A DNA stretch of 35,465 bases from an uncultured bacterium (GCA_903922465.1 CAIXTV010000111.1:1-35465); one strand, 5' to 3'; shown: positions 1-10,346, counted from the stretch's first letter. The notes: a model not told the origin generated them from the sequence alone. Made by a program: numbers and translations.

Positions 1-3000
1 ATTGTCGATTTAAAAGCAACCAACAATACTATAGAATATAATGGTGCATCACAAACCATCACCAACCCTCAAGGGCCTTCAACAGACGTAGGATATGCGA
101 ATCTGGTAATTAATTCGAGTGGCACAACAACATTACCTGCTGCTTTAAATGTAATGCGCGATTTCACCCTCACGGCTGGCACTGCAGCAGCGGCCGCTTC
201 ATCTTCCATAGATATTTTAGGAAATGTAACTCTCACATCCGGAACTTTCAATGCTTCCTCAGCAGCCATGAGTGTTGGTGGCAATTGGACGAATAATGGT
301 GCTACTTTCACAGCGGGCACGAGCACGCTTACCTTTAACAGTACTTTGGCAGCTCAGGCTATCAATGGAACAGCATCAAGTCAAACATTTAATAATATAA
401 TAGAAACAAAAAGCTTACAAACGCTTAGCGTGGAAGGAAGCACTACTTCGATAACTGCTAATAACTTCACAGAAACAAGTGGTGATTTCGCAGCACCTTC
501 AACTCTAACTGTAAATGGCAATGTGGTTCTTACGGCAGGCACGTTTACAGCAGGAAGCACTACAAATCTGTCAGGTAATTTAACCAATAACGGAGCTAGC
601 TTTGTAGCAGGAAGCGGAACGGTGAACTTTAATAATACTGCATTAGCACAAACTATTGGGGGAACAAATGCTAACACCTTTAATAATGTTACTATCTATA
701 AAACCTCTGCAGGATACGGTGTTTCATGTAGCCAAAACGAAACTATTAATGGAACTCTCTATTTAAACAGCCCTAATCATTCGGCAACATTAGGTGCATT
801 GGATATGGGGAGCTACACTCTTACTATGGGTGCATCAGCCATCAACACGGGAACAGGGGATGTAACAGGAATCGTTAAACGTGATTCATTTGCATTACAT
901 ACGGTATATACTTTTGGAAACCCATACACTTCCTTAGATTTCTCAATAGGTCCTCTCCCCTCTTCAATTAGTATTAAGACGGTATTAACCGCTAGCGAAC
1001 CCACATGGATGAATACTACAGTGGGGATAAATAGATATTATGATATCAAAAGAGATGCAGGGACTTATACTTATACCCGATTAACACTTAACCTCCATTA
1101 TTTAGATGGAGAACTTAATGGTGCAACTGAAGCATCTTTAGACTTTTTTGATAATTTAACAAGCGGCCCAACTGTACTTGACCGTGGTCATTCAAATTCT
1201 AATCCAACTAACAATTGGCTTGCATTATCTGGTTTAGGTTTACCTTATGTTGCCAATACAACCTATGATACCAAATATTGGACACTCGGATCTCGCAATA
1301 CAGGTAGTACTTCTACTTGGATAAGTGGTGGAGCCGTTAAAACAGATTGGACTTTGCTAGACAATTGGAATGGCGGAGTGCCAACAAGCACATCTGATGT
1401 AGTTATTCCATCTATTGCTGTGGATGGCACACACGATTATCCTATTTTACCTACAAGCACGACCATCAATTCAATAGATATTTTATCAGGAGGAGTTGTC
1501 AATGCCACCACAGGCAGTCCTGAGCTGACCATAGCAGGAAGTGTAGGTGCGTGGAACAACGTAGGCACTTTCAATGCCGGAACAAGTACGGTTATTTTCA
1601 CCAATGCGGCAGCCACTATGTCTGATCCTACTAACTTCTATAACGTTACGGTTGCCGATGGTGCATCTTTGACTTTAGAAGCCGAAAATTATATTGGTAT
1701 TGCTGGAACTTTATCACTTTCGAGCACGGGTGTTTTAAATGCAACGGGAAATCACAATACGGTAGAATATAATGGAACCGATCAAACTGTTGTTTACCCC
1801 AATGGTCCAACTCCTGGATATCATAATCTAATACTTAGCAGCAGTGGAACCAAAACTATGCCCGCAACAGAATTGGATATCCTTGAGAATTTCGAGTTGA
1901 GCGGCACTGCTTCGGCAACTGCAGGACAAAACATTCATGTTGGAGGAAATATCACTATTGGATCGGGAACTACCTTTAATGCTTCAAGCTTCTTACATGA
2001 AATTGGCGGTAACTGGAGCAATAGTGGCACCTTCACAGCAGCGAGCAGCAAGATTAGCTTTATTGGAACTTCAGCACAAAGCATTGGAGGTACTGCCTCA
2101 AGCATATTTAATGATTTAACCATTAATTCGGTAGGAGTTAGCGCTAATGCAAATATCACAGTAAATGGAATCTTATACCTTGAAAGCGCTAATGCATCTG
2201 CCGTATTAGGGAGTCTTAATATGGCTTCTTCTTATAAACTTTCCCTTGGGGTTGATGCTACAACAACAGGACAAGGAGATGTTACGGGTATTGTGCGCAG
2301 GGCTCATACCTTTACTGCCGGAATAGATTATACCTTCAACCATCAATATACTACTATTAGATTTGCCTCAGGAGGTACAGTTTATCCGACAGTGCTTGAA
2401 AATAAGTTGACCATAGGTGCTGCTCCTTCATGGAAAACCAGTGCAGTTAAGCGTATTGATGATTATATCCAAGTAGCAGGAAATGGAGCTAGCGATTGTT
2501 ATGTAACCTTTACTTCCCATTACTTAGATTCTGAACTTAATGGTAATGATGAAAACAGGATTGTTAGGTTTAAGAATGCTAATTCTGCTACTATTGAAGT
2601 TGGACGTTCGGCATACGACATTACTAATAATTGGGTGGCAAACTCAAACATTCAGGTTTCTACTAAAATATCTACCGCCTATGGATGGGAGCGTTCTTAT
2701 GCCAACTCAGAAGTTGCTGCACTTGTTTGGAATGGTTCGTCGAATACAATCTTTAGTAATCAGAATAACTGGACACCTAACTCCACCCCTGGCTCTGCTT
2801 CTAATATCATCATTCCTGATGCTTCGCTAACTGCAAACGACCCTACTCTTACTGCAGACATAACTATTAACACTATATCTATTGAAAATGGGGGTATTTT
2901 AAATTCAGGAGAAAAAACACTTACTATTGCAGGAACCACTGGTGCTTGGATTAACATGGGAACATTTAATGCTGGAACTACTACTGGGACTGTTGTGTTT

Positions 3001-5601
3001 ACAGGCAATGGTGCTGATTTAGATGGCACTACCGATTTCTATAATCTTACTATAGATGCTAGTGCTCGCTTAATTGCTCAATCAGGATCTGTTATAGGAA
3101 TACTAGGAGATGTAACTATAAACGGAACAGGTGGAACAAAAGGAACATGGATGACTCTAGCTTCAGGTGTTACTACAGTAAATTACAAAGGTGGTGTGCA
3201 GACGGTTGTTGTCCCTGATATTTCCACTAATAATTATGGCAATCTAATACTTAGTGGTAGTGGACTTAAAACATTTTCTGCAACTGCTTTGGAAATTAAA
3301 GGCGATTTCAGCATGTCGGGCACATGCACAACAACAGCAGCTGCTTCTTTGACCATTGATGGTAATGTCTCGCTGGGTTCGGGCAATACTTTCGATGCGG
3401 GTTCATATACACATATCATTAAAGGTGATTTTACCAACAATGGCACCTTCACTGCTTCAACCAGCACTATAAATCTTAACGGAACATCTCTCCAAACTCT
3501 AGGTGGCAGTGCGGCTACTAGCTTTAATAATCTTACTTTGAATAACGCAAGTGGTGCTTCTCTGGGAATAGGACAAACTATAGATGGAACATTCACTATG
3601 ACGAGTGGAAAATTATTCTTAGATAATTATAACTTCACTTTAAACACCACCAATGCCATTGCAGGCTCGCCTAGTAGTAGTAAATACATCGTTTATAATG
3701 GTACAGGGAAACTTGTGAAGAATATTCCTGCAATCATGGGAAGTGATTACGTTTTCCCAATTGGTTCAGCCAGCAACTATTCTCCTGCTTCGTTCAAGCT
3801 TGCGAGCGGAACAGTGAGCGATGCATCTATTGCCATAGGATTGACCGAAGGACAACACAGCAATATCACTGCTCCCAATTATATCAATCGCTATTGGACC
3901 TTCACTCCTACCGGCTTCACAAGCCCAGTGTATGATGCTAGTTTCACTTATGTGGATGCAGATGTTGTTGGAACCGAAAGCACCATCATTTCTTCAAAAT
4001 ACAGCAGCGGTTGGACTCAACACTTACTAACAACTGAAGCAAGCAATTTACTAACTATTTTGGGAGCTACATCTTTCTCTGATTACACAGGTTATGGCAC
4101 TTTGGCCTTAACACCATCGTCTTATATCAATCCGGTGTGTTCTGGCACAGTCACAACTATCAGTGCTTATGCTAGTGGTAACAATGGTGCCCTCAGCTAT
4201 ACATGGAGTCCATCAGGTTCGGGAGCATCTTTTGACCCTAACCCTGCTTTAACAACAAGTACCATGTTTTATGTCACCGTAACCGATGCTTTAGGAGCCA
4301 CCCAAAGGTCTTCTGTTTATGTTACCGTTGATGCACGTCAATCAGTAAGGCTTAACTTTAACTATAATAACCTAGCTAACTCCTTGCTTACATCTGGTAT
4401 TACAGCCGGTTTGTATTATGCTGATACCTTAAGGAGTGATTTGGTAATTACTCCTGCAAGTGGACAAAATTATTATGAATTCACCAATATGTGTCCAAAA
4501 ACTTATGTGGTAAGAGCAACTTCTACGACCCCCACTGTCGGCACCATCAATGGAACCGATGCCGCCCAGGTGAACTATTGGGGAACCCATCCTTATGCCA
4601 TCGAAAAAGTGAGGTTTTATGCGGGCGATGTTGTAGGGCCAAATAATACCTTAACTTCAACTGACGCACAACGTATAAATAACAACTTTGTCAATGGTGC
4701 TTCTTTAGATCGCAGCGGATGGTCTTTCTGGAATGCTGGAGAAACTATTTCAAATCAGATTCCTACTCCGACTGAATCATATCCAAGTGTAACTCTTTCT
4801 GCAGGCAGCACCTTAACGGCTAATATGTATGGTCTTATTTCTGGCGACTTCAACATGAGCTACTCCCCTGCTAAAAGTTTGACAGGAGGAAATGTCAATC
4901 TTTCGTATGAAGGCAATTTAAAAACGGTAAATAATCAGGAAATTAGTTTACCCATACATCTAGTTAATCAGAACACTATTGGGGCTGCTTCGCTTGTGCT
5001 TAACTTCCCTGCCGACTTGGTGCAGATTGAAGATGTGGTTATGAATAGCACCGAAGGGCAACTCGATTGGGCTGTAAAGAACAATGAACTTCGTATTGGA
5101 TGGTATACTTCGAACCCTATTACATTTAATGCTGGCGAACAACTTCTTACTATTCGATTGAAAACATCGGCTTCATTTAATGCAACAAGTCCTGTTCAAT
5201 TCACATTGGCTGCAAATTCTGGCAACGAGATTGCCGACGAAAATTTCGAAGCCATAAACAATGCCCAAATCACTATGGCAGGCATCAATGGCACCACCAT
5301 TGGTCTGCAAGGAAATCTTGACGGAAACAGCAAGCTCAGCCTTAGCAATCGTCCAAATCCTTTTAGCGGCAATACAACGATAACTTACGAACTGCCTTTC
5401 GACGGAAATCTAAGCCTCGAAATATTTGATTACATGGGCAGAAGCGTTCAGATGTTGATTAACGAAAACCAGCTCAAAGGAAATCACAGCCTAATGTTTG
5501 ATGCCAAAAGTTTGGCTGCAGGCATCTATGTGGCACGACTTAGCTTAAGCAACGATAATAATAAAATTGTTCGCAGCATTAAGCTTATCAATAATCGATA
5601 A
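1..5601 (+). CDS. Giant repetitive T9SS-secreted surface protein (5' end outside the window)
   Basis: The reading frame is open from the first base, and the residues before the first ATG (154) already belong to a repeat seen again downstream, so the gene starts outside the window. Visible are beta-rich modules of about 470 residues, marked by recurring motifs: YNG..QTV..P (nt 37, 1767, 3178), GDVTGIV(K/R)R (nt 855, 2272) and an NNW..G/..P...D/..IIP type segment (nt 1320, 2730). The first module carries an extra internal copy of about 105 residues. Then follow an Ig/PKD-like segment (nt ~4120-4335), a dockerin-like stretch (nt ~4540-4690, with GDVVGPNNTLTSTDAQRIN), a cohesin-like domain (nt ~4894-5280) and a C-terminal sorting domain (nt ~5338-5601, starting NRPNPFSGNTTI, with GIYVARL) typical of type IX secretion cargo. 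It is inferred to be an extracellular or cell-surface adhesin-like protein. No catalytic domain is visible in the part shown. Confidence 0.9.
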   Translation: MVDLKATNNTIEYNGASQTITNPQGPSTDVGYANLVINSSGTTTLPAALNVMRDFTLTAGTAAAAASSSIDILGNVTLTSGTFNASSAAMSVGGNWTNNGATFTAGTSTLTFNSTLAAQAINGTASSQTFNNIIETKSLQTLSVEGSTTSITANNFTETSGDFAAPSTLTVNGNVVLTAGTFTAGSTTNLSGNLTNNGASFVAGSGTVNFNNTALAQTIGGTNANTFNNVTIYKTSAGYGVSCSQNETINGTLYLNSPNHSATLGALDMGSYTLTMGASAINTGTGDVTGIVKRDSFALHTVYTFGNPYTSLDFSIGPLPSSISIKTVLTASEPTWMNTTVGINRYYDIKRDAGTYTYTRLTLNLHYLDGELNGATEASLDFFDNLTSGPTVLDRGHSNSNPTNNWLALSGLGLPYVANTTYDTKYWTLGSRNTGSTSTWISGGAVKTDWTLLDNWNGGVPTSTSDVVIPSIAVDGTHDYPILPTSTTINSIDILSGGVVNATTGSPELTIAGSVGAWNNVGTFNAGTSTVIFTNAAATMSDPTNFYNVTVADGASLTLEAENYIGIAGTLSLSSTGVLNATGNHNTVEYNGTDQTVVYPNGPTPGYHNLILSSSGTKTMPATELDILENFELSGTASATAGQNIHVGGNITIGSGTTFNASSFLHEIGGNWSNSGTFTAASSKISFIGTSAQSIGGTASSIFNDLTINSVGVSANANITVNGILYLESANASAVLGSLNMASSYKLSLGVDATTTGQGDVTGIVRRAHTFTAGIDYTFNHQYTTIRFASGGTVYPTVLENKLTIGAAPSWKTSAVKRIDDYIQVAGNGASDCYVTFTSHYLDSELNGNDENRIVRFKNANSATIEVGRSAYDITNNWVANSNIQVSTKISTAYGWERSYANSEVAALVWNGSSNTIFSNQNNWTPNSTPGSASNIIIPDASLTANDPTLTADITINTISIENGGILNSGEKTLTIAGTTGAWINMGTFNAGTTTGTVVFTGNGADLDGTTDFYNLTIDASARLIAQSGSVIGILGDVTINGTGGTKGTWMTLASGVTTVNYKGGVQTVVVPDISTNNYGNLILSGSGLKTFSATALEIKGDFSMSGTCTTTAAASLTIDGNVSLGSGNTFDAGSYTHIIKGDFTNNGTFTASTSTINLNGTSLQTLGGSAATSFNNLTLNNASGASLGIGQTIDGTFTMTSGKLFLDNYNFTLNTTNAIAGSPSSSKYIVYNGTGKLVKNIPAIMGSDYVFPIGSASNYSPASFKLASGTVSDASIAIGLTEGQHSNITAPNYINRYWTFTPTGFTSPVYDASFTYVDADVVGTESTIISSKYSSGWTQHLLTTEASNLLTILGATSFSDYTGYGTLALTPSSYINPVCSGTVTTISAYASGNNGALSYTWSPSGSGASFDPNPALTTSTMFYVTVTDALGATQRSSVYVTVDARQSVRLNFNYNNLANSLLTSGITAGLYYADTLRSDLVITPASGQNYYEFTNMCPKTYVVRATSTTPTVGTINGTDAAQVNYWGTHPYAIEKVRFYAGDVVGPNNTLTSTDAQRINNNFVNGASLDRSGWSFWNAGETISNQIPTPTESYPSVTLSAGSTLTANMYGLISGDFNMSYSPAKSLTGGNVNLSYEGNLKTVNNQEISLPIHLVNQNTIGAASLVLNFPADLVQIEDVVMNSTEGQLDWAVKNNELRIGWYTSNPITFNAGEQLLTIRLKTSASFNATSPVQFTLAANSGNEIADENFEAINNAQITMAGINGTTIGLQGNLDGNSKLSLSNRPNPFSGNTTITYELPFDGNLSLEIFDYMGRSVQMLINENQLKGNHSLMFDAKSLAAGIYVARLSLSNDNNKIVRSIKLINNR

Positions 5602-5651
5602 TCCATCTTAATTATTTGGGTAAGCCAAACGCTTAATTGCCCAAAACCTCT

Positions 5652-5688
5652 AAATCCCCTTCGAAATGTATTGAAGGGGATTTTTTTT
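5652..5688 (+). terminator. Intrinsic terminator of the giant surface protein gene
   Basis: A perfect 11-bp stem (AAATCCCCTTC at 5652-5662 with GAAGGGGATTT at 5673-5683) and a 10-nt loop are followed by a T run to 5688. It lies 50 bp after the stop codon. Confidence 0.9.
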
Positions 5689-5752
5689 ATAAGACATTTT
5701 CAGCAAAACATTTTCGCGTTTCCGACCCATACTGTCATTATGGCAGAATATG

Positions 5753-6256
5753 GGTTTACATATTTACAATAAATTAAATTTTGCGAGCAATATGTAATTA
5801 CGAAGATGCCTCCCATGAAGTTTTTCCGACCAAAGTTGTTTACATAAAGGCTTCCCATAACATTTTTCTGCCATTCTTGGTTTACGTAAATGCTTCCCAT
5901 AACATTTTTCTGCCATTCTTGGTTTACATAAATGCTTCCCATAACATTTTTCTGCCATTCTTGGTTTACGTATTGGCAATAAATTAAGTTTTACAGCCTT
6001 TCTTGGTTATACTTATGTCGAAAAAACTTCATGGAACGACCTTGTGGGTTTCACTTATGAGGTAAAAATAAATTCGCACGAGGTGTTGGGTTACATTTAT
6101 GGCCGAAAAATAAATTCGCACGAGGTGTTGGGTTACACTTATAGCTGTAAATTAAATTTTCAGGCTTTTCTGCATTTACATTATGGCATAAAATTAATTT
6201 CAACCGAAATGATGGCTTATCATTCTGATGCAAAATTTCGCTTTGCAGATAATGAC
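5753..6256. repeat. Tandem array of twelve 42-bp units
   Basis: Units start every 42 bp from 5753 (5795, 5837, 5879, 5921, 5963, 6005, 6047, 6089, 6131, 6173, 6215) with no indel. Units at 5837, 5879 and 5921 are nearly identical, as are those at 6047 and 6089; the rest are divergent but keep GGTTTAC or GGTTACA near the start and a T/A-rich middle. In the frame of 5753 every unit translates to 14 residues of a common pattern (for example GLHIYNKLNFASNM, GLRIGNKLSFTAFL, GYTYSCKLNFQAFL), but units 2 to 5 carry in-frame stops. Because 42 is a multiple of 3, several short frames stay open by chance on both strands. I read it as a non-coding or decayed coding repeat. The frame from 6044 (GTG) to 6289 is open and would give 81 residues, but I do not call it a gene. 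Confidence 0.85.
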
Positions 6257-6382
6257 AATTCAATGCACATAAAATTGCAGATTGTTTAGTTCAATTATCA
6301 ATAAAAGCAGAAGATTAACAGCGTTTTAGGGGCTAAATAGAAAAAATTCTTTCCGTTTAATGATTTCGTATTGAATTATTTG

Positions 6383-6390
6383 TATCTTTG
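6383..6390 (+). promoter_or_regulatory. Candidate -7 box for the PAS sensor kinase
   Basis: TATCTTTG matches the Bacteroidota primary sigma -7 consensus TAnnTTTG. No good -33 TTTG is seen at the expected spacing. It lies 140 bp before the start codon. The rest of 6290-6530 shows nothing recognisable. Confidence 0.35.
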
Positions 6391-6530
6391 AAGAGGATTA
6401 AATAAATTTATATTGAGATTATTTGGTGTTAATTTGTTAAATATTAAAAGTATTTGCTTGTTTTCATCAATAAAAGTCCGATTAAAAACCATAAACCCAA
6501 CAAAAACACTGCTAATTAATATAGCCAAGA

Positions 6531-9347
6531 ATGAAGGATTATAGTAAATTGTCGAAAGAAGAACTGATTCGTGTTATTGAGGAAATGCAAGCCAACGCAA
6601 AAGCTGAAGCAAAATCAAAAGAGGCCGCCAATCAGCATGATAAGAATCCGAAAAACCTCGATTTGCTCAATGAAATCATGGATAGTGTTAGCGATGGATT
6701 TGTGTCATTTGATTCTAATTTCAACTACACTTATGTAAATTCAAAGGGCTATAAGCTCCTTGGCCGAAATTCAGGCGAACTCATTGGTAAAAACTATTTC
6801 ATAGAATATCCCGAAGCAAAAGGAAGCCCCTTTTCCAAGGCCTACCTAAAAGCTATGGTAACCCAAAAACCATTAGTTATAGAAGATTACTATGAGCATT
6901 GGAATCGTTGGTTTATAAACCGAATTTACCCTTCAAAAGGAGGAATTAACATTTTTTTCTCCGATATCACCGAGCTCAAACAAATTGAAAATAAACTTAA
7001 GGAGAGAAATCAATTCATTGAAACCCTCATAAACCTTAGTCCTACTATTGTCTATATTTTCGATATTGCCGAAAAGAAGAATGTATATACCAATAATGGA
7101 ATTGAAACTTCACTAGGATATTCAACAAGCGAAATAGCAAAAATGGGCAATCATGTCCTTTCAATTTTGATGCATCCTATGGATTTGCTGACTTATCACA
7201 ATGTTACTTCCCAAAAATATACTACTCTTAAAGATAACGAATCAGTCCTTTATCAATTTAGGATGAAACATAAAAATGGCTCATGGCTTTGGCTCGATTG
7301 CAATGAAGTTATATATATGCGCAATGCAGATGGCAGCCCCAAACAAATATTTGGAGTAGCATACGACATTACAGATCTTAAGTTAATGGAAGAAGCTATT
7401 CAGAAACAAACCATACATCTGAACGAAGTTCTCGAAAACTCTATTGATGCATCATATAAGCGCAATCTATGCACCAATAAATATGAGTACCTAAGTCCTG
7501 TTTTTAAAAAGATATCAGGTTACACTGCTGAAGAATTGAACAATATGCCCCTCGATAAAGTCATCAAACTTATGCACCCCGATGATATGCTGGAAATTAT
7601 AAGCAAAATCACGGCAGCTACATCAAAACCCGCAGAAAACCCCAATCAAATAACCTATCGATTTAAACACAAAACCGAAGACCATTACATTTGGCTGCTC
7701 GATAAGTTTACCGTAATGCACAACGAACAAGGCGAAGCCGTTACTCTAATTGGCAGCGTTAGCGATATAACTGAGAGTAAGCTCAACGAAGAAAAAATCA
7801 GGAAATTAAGCCGCGTCAATACTGTTTTAGAGAACATCAACCAAGCTATTGTTCGTCTCCGCGACAAGCAAAGCTTATTCGATGAAGCTTGCCGTATAGC
7901 GGTTGAAGATGGCGGTTTCGTTATGGCATGGACGGGATTGCATAATGCCGAAACAAATAAAATAGATGTGATAGCTTCCACAGGCGACATAGGCGATTAT
8001 CTTAAACTAATCAACATCGATCTTAACGACAAAGCATTATGTTCAGGCCCCACAGGACAAGCATTTATCACACAGAAAAGTGTATTATCAAATGATATTG
8101 CCAACGATAAAAGAATGTTACCATGGAAAGAAAGGGCCTTAAAATATGGATTCCGCTCAGCAATAGCATTGCCTATTTCATTATTTGGAAAAATCATTGG
8201 AGTTTACACTCTGTATTCATCCGAAGTCGATTTCTTTAGCCTTGAAGAAATTACATTGCTCAACAAAATGGCAGAAAACATTTCTTTTGCACTTGAATTT
8301 ATCGAAACAGAAAACGGACTTTTAGCCAGCGAAGAAAAATACCGCACCATATTCGATAACGTACAAGATGTTTTTTATCAGGTCGACCTCAATGGTATCA
8401 TTATGGATATTAGTCCATCAATAAAATATTTCTCTGAATATAACAGAAATGAGCTAATTGGAGAATCTGTCAGCACAATCCATTATTACCCCGATGCAAG
8501 AGAAAAGTTCCTGAATGCATTAAAAGTAAGTGGCGAATTGAAAGATTATGAGTTAGCACTAAAGACAAAAGATGGTGCTATTAAACATGTTTCTGTCAAC
8601 GCCCGCCTGATTTTTGATGAGGACGGAACACCATTTAGGGTTGATGGGGCTTTAAGAGATATAACAGAACGAAGGATTGTTCAGCAAGAATTAGCTCTCA
8701 CCCTAGAAAAACTACGTCAACTGCATCAGCATGCAGAGAAAATGATTGAAGAAGAACGAACTGCCATTTCACGCGAAATGCACGACAGCTTGGGACAAAT
8801 GCTTACGGCTGTTTTAATGGATTTAACATCCATTAAACATCATATTAAAGAGCCTGAAACAATTTTAAAAATCACTAAAATCTTCGAATTAGTTGGAGAT
8901 ACCATAAAAACAGTTCAGAAACTCACTGCCCAACTAAGACCTGCGAATATTGATGCCCTTGGACTTAAAAAAGCTTTAACTATTTACATTAACGATTTCA
9001 TACAACGATTTAAGATTGATATTAAACTTGAAATGGAAGACAAAATTGACATCAATCCCGATGTTTCTCTTGTTATTTACCGTATCGTACTCGAGTCCTT
9101 AACCAATATTGCCAGACATTCAAAAGCAACAGAGGTTTTAATTAAGCTTGAGAAATCCAAGAGCTTTATCATTGTCACTATGACTGATAATGGCATTGGA
9201 ATAAGCGAGAAAGAAATAAACGCAAAAGATTCTTTTGGTATCATCAGCATGAAAGAAAGAGCCGCTGCTCTTGATGGTAAATTCACCATTGGCAAAGGAG
9301 AGCAAGGTGGGACACTTTCAAAACTTCAGCTCCCTACTTTAAGTTAG
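6531..9347 (+). CDS. Soluble PAS/GAF sensor histidine kinase (HisKA_3 type)
   Basis: 938 residues with no signal peptide or membrane segment, so probably a cytoplasmic sensor. A short charged coiled-coil-like N-terminus (1-45) is followed by PAS domains at about 47-150, 161-285 and 297-420, a GAF domain at about 426-598 and a fourth PAS at about 601-720. The dimerisation/phosphoacceptor segment has EERTAISREMHDSLGQ with His751, which is the NarX/DegS-like HisKA_3 form. The HATPase domain (about 840-937) shows the N box ESLTNIARHSKA and the G1 motif DNGIGI. Such kinases normally phosphorylate a LuxR/NarL-type response regulator, but no regulator gene lies anywhere in this window, so it is an orphan here. 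The signal sensed cannot be read from sequence. Confidence 0.93.
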   Translation: MKDYSKLSKEELIRVIEEMQANAKAEAKSKEAANQHDKNPKNLDLLNEIMDSVSDGFVSFDSNFNYTYVNSKGYKLLGRNSGELIGKNYFIEYPEAKGSPFSKAYLKAMVTQKPLVIEDYYEHWNRWFINRIYPSKGGINIFFSDITELKQIENKLKERNQFIETLINLSPTIVYIFDIAEKKNVYTNNGIETSLGYSTSEIAKMGNHVLSILMHPMDLLTYHNVTSQKYTTLKDNESVLYQFRMKHKNGSWLWLDCNEVIYMRNADGSPKQIFGVAYDITDLKLMEEAIQKQTIHLNEVLENSIDASYKRNLCTNKYEYLSPVFKKISGYTAEELNNMPLDKVIKLMHPDDMLEIISKITAATSKPAENPNQITYRFKHKTEDHYIWLLDKFTVMHNEQGEAVTLIGSVSDITESKLNEEKIRKLSRVNTVLENINQAIVRLRDKQSLFDEACRIAVEDGGFVMAWTGLHNAETNKIDVIASTGDIGDYLKLINIDLNDKALCSGPTGQAFITQKSVLSNDIANDKRMLPWKERALKYGFRSAIALPISLFGKIIGVYTLYSSEVDFFSLEEITLLNKMAENISFALEFIETENGLLASEEKYRTIFDNVQDVFYQVDLNGIIMDISPSIKYFSEYNRNELIGESVSTIHYYPDAREKFLNALKVSGELKDYELALKTKDGAIKHVSVNARLIFDEDGTPFRVDGALRDITERRIVQQELALTLEKLRQLHQHAEKMIEEERTAISREMHDSLGQMLTAVLMDLTSIKHHIKEPETILKITKIFELVGDTIKTVQKLTAQLRPANIDALGLKKALTIYINDFIQRFKIDIKLEMEDKIDINPDVSLVIYRIVLESLTNIARHSKATEVLIKLEKSKSFIIVTMTDNGIGISEKEINAKDSFGIISMKERAAALDGKFTIGKGEQGGTLSKLQLPTLS

Positions 9348-9551
9348 TCAACAAAGTATAATCAAATCAAAAAAGCTTCGCTATTTTATGTCTCGATACA
9401 TATAAAAAGTAAAAGCTAAAAACATATTGTTGATTCTGATGTTCTTATAATGTGTTCATTTGCAGAAAGGCAATTAATCCTTTTTTATTCTAATATTAAT
9501 TCCGAAAAACTCATAAAAGAATAAAACTAAAATATAAATCATTCATCTAAA

Positions 9552-10067
9552 ATGAAGAAAACAATATTGATAATTATAGCCATAGCAGCGTCATTTAGCT
9601 TTGGTTATGCTTTAAAAACAATAACAAGCCAGCCAACAAATGATAATCCAACAATAAAAAGAGTTACAGGCATCGGTGGAATCTTTTTCAAATGTAAGAA
9701 TCCAAAAAAGCTAAAGGAATGGTATAAAACTCATTTAGGTCTGAACACCGACCAATACGGCACCAATTTCGAATGGTGGCAAGGAGCCGATTCTACAAAG
9801 AAAGGTTCTACCCAATGGAGTCCTTTTTCAGATTCTACCAAATATTTTGGCCCATCGAAACAAGATTTTATGATAAACTACAGGGTTGAAAACCTTGTGG
9901 TATTAGTTAATCTCCTTAAAAAAGAAGGGGTAAGTATTGTCGATACTATTGAAACCTATGATTATGGCAAATTTGTTCATGTCCTTGATGTTGAAGGGAA
10001 CAAAGTCGAACTTTGGGAACCCAATGATATAGTTTATGACAAATACATCGGCGGTCGAACAAAATAA
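9552..10067 (+). CDS. Exported glyoxalase/VOC-fold protein
   Basis: 171 residues with an N-terminal hydrophobic signal segment (about residues 3-20, KKTILIIIAIAASFSFGYA), so probably exported to the periplasm or membrane-anchored. The mature part resembles the vicinal-oxygen-chelate fold: the first beta-alpha unit contains GIGGIFFKCKNPKKLKEWY followed by HLGL, and the last strand has VLDVEGNKVELWEP with the metal-ligand-type Glu. It is similar to small bleomycin-resistance/glyoxalase-like proteins. Substrate unknown. The kinase gene upstream is 204 bp away, so co-transcription is uncertain. The 9348-9551 gap contains no clear terminator or promoter. Confidence 0.8.
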   Translation: MKKTILIIIAIAASFSFGYALKTITSQPTNDNPTIKRVTGIGGIFFKCKNPKKLKEWYKTHLGLNTDQYGTNFEWWQGADSTKKGSTQWSPFSDSTKYFGPSKQDFMINYRVENLVVLVNLLKKEGVSIVDTIETYDYGKFVHVLDVEGNKVELWEPNDIVYDKYIGGRTK

Positions 10068-10230
10068 ACCATTCAAATTCATTTTCCTGCAGAAATAAAA
10101 ACAAACCTTCCCTTTACTGCATTTCAAATTCAACAAAGTATCAGCTTTTTATTAGTCCTTAAATACATCAGCAAGCAAGTTATAAATAGAATTTATTTAT
10201 TTGAATTAAGCGATTAAGTGAAATAAAATA

Positions 10231-10238
10231 TATTTTTG
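10231..10238 (+). promoter_or_regulatory. Candidate -7 box for the DUF4395 gene
   Basis: TATTTTTG fits TAnnTTTG and lies 108 bp before the start at 10347. A TTTG at 10200-10203 is too far away (27 bp) to be a convincing -33 box. Otherwise 10068-10346 shows nothing recognisable. Confidence 0.3.
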
Positions 10239-10346
10239 CATTTGATTCATAAAATCAAACGTCAATAAATCCTTTTAAGAGTTATTATCACATACCAATC
10301 AGAGATTTCCTAATTAAGCAACACACAATAAAATAAGAAATTACAA

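Noticed and set aside
154-156. ATG as the true start of the giant surface protein
   Set aside because: The frame is open upstream to base 1, where it encodes part of a repeat found again later in the protein.
2540-2830. 96-residue plus-strand frame
   Set aside because: It is an out-of-frame shadow of the giant surface protein.
5764-6289. Short frames on both strands within the 42-bp array as genes
   Set aside because: The period is a multiple of three, so several frames remain open at once. None has family similarity that I recognise or a clear start context.
9360-9400. Terminator after the sensor kinase
   Set aside because: Only a 3-bp GC-containing stem (AGC/GCT) with AT pairs, too weak.
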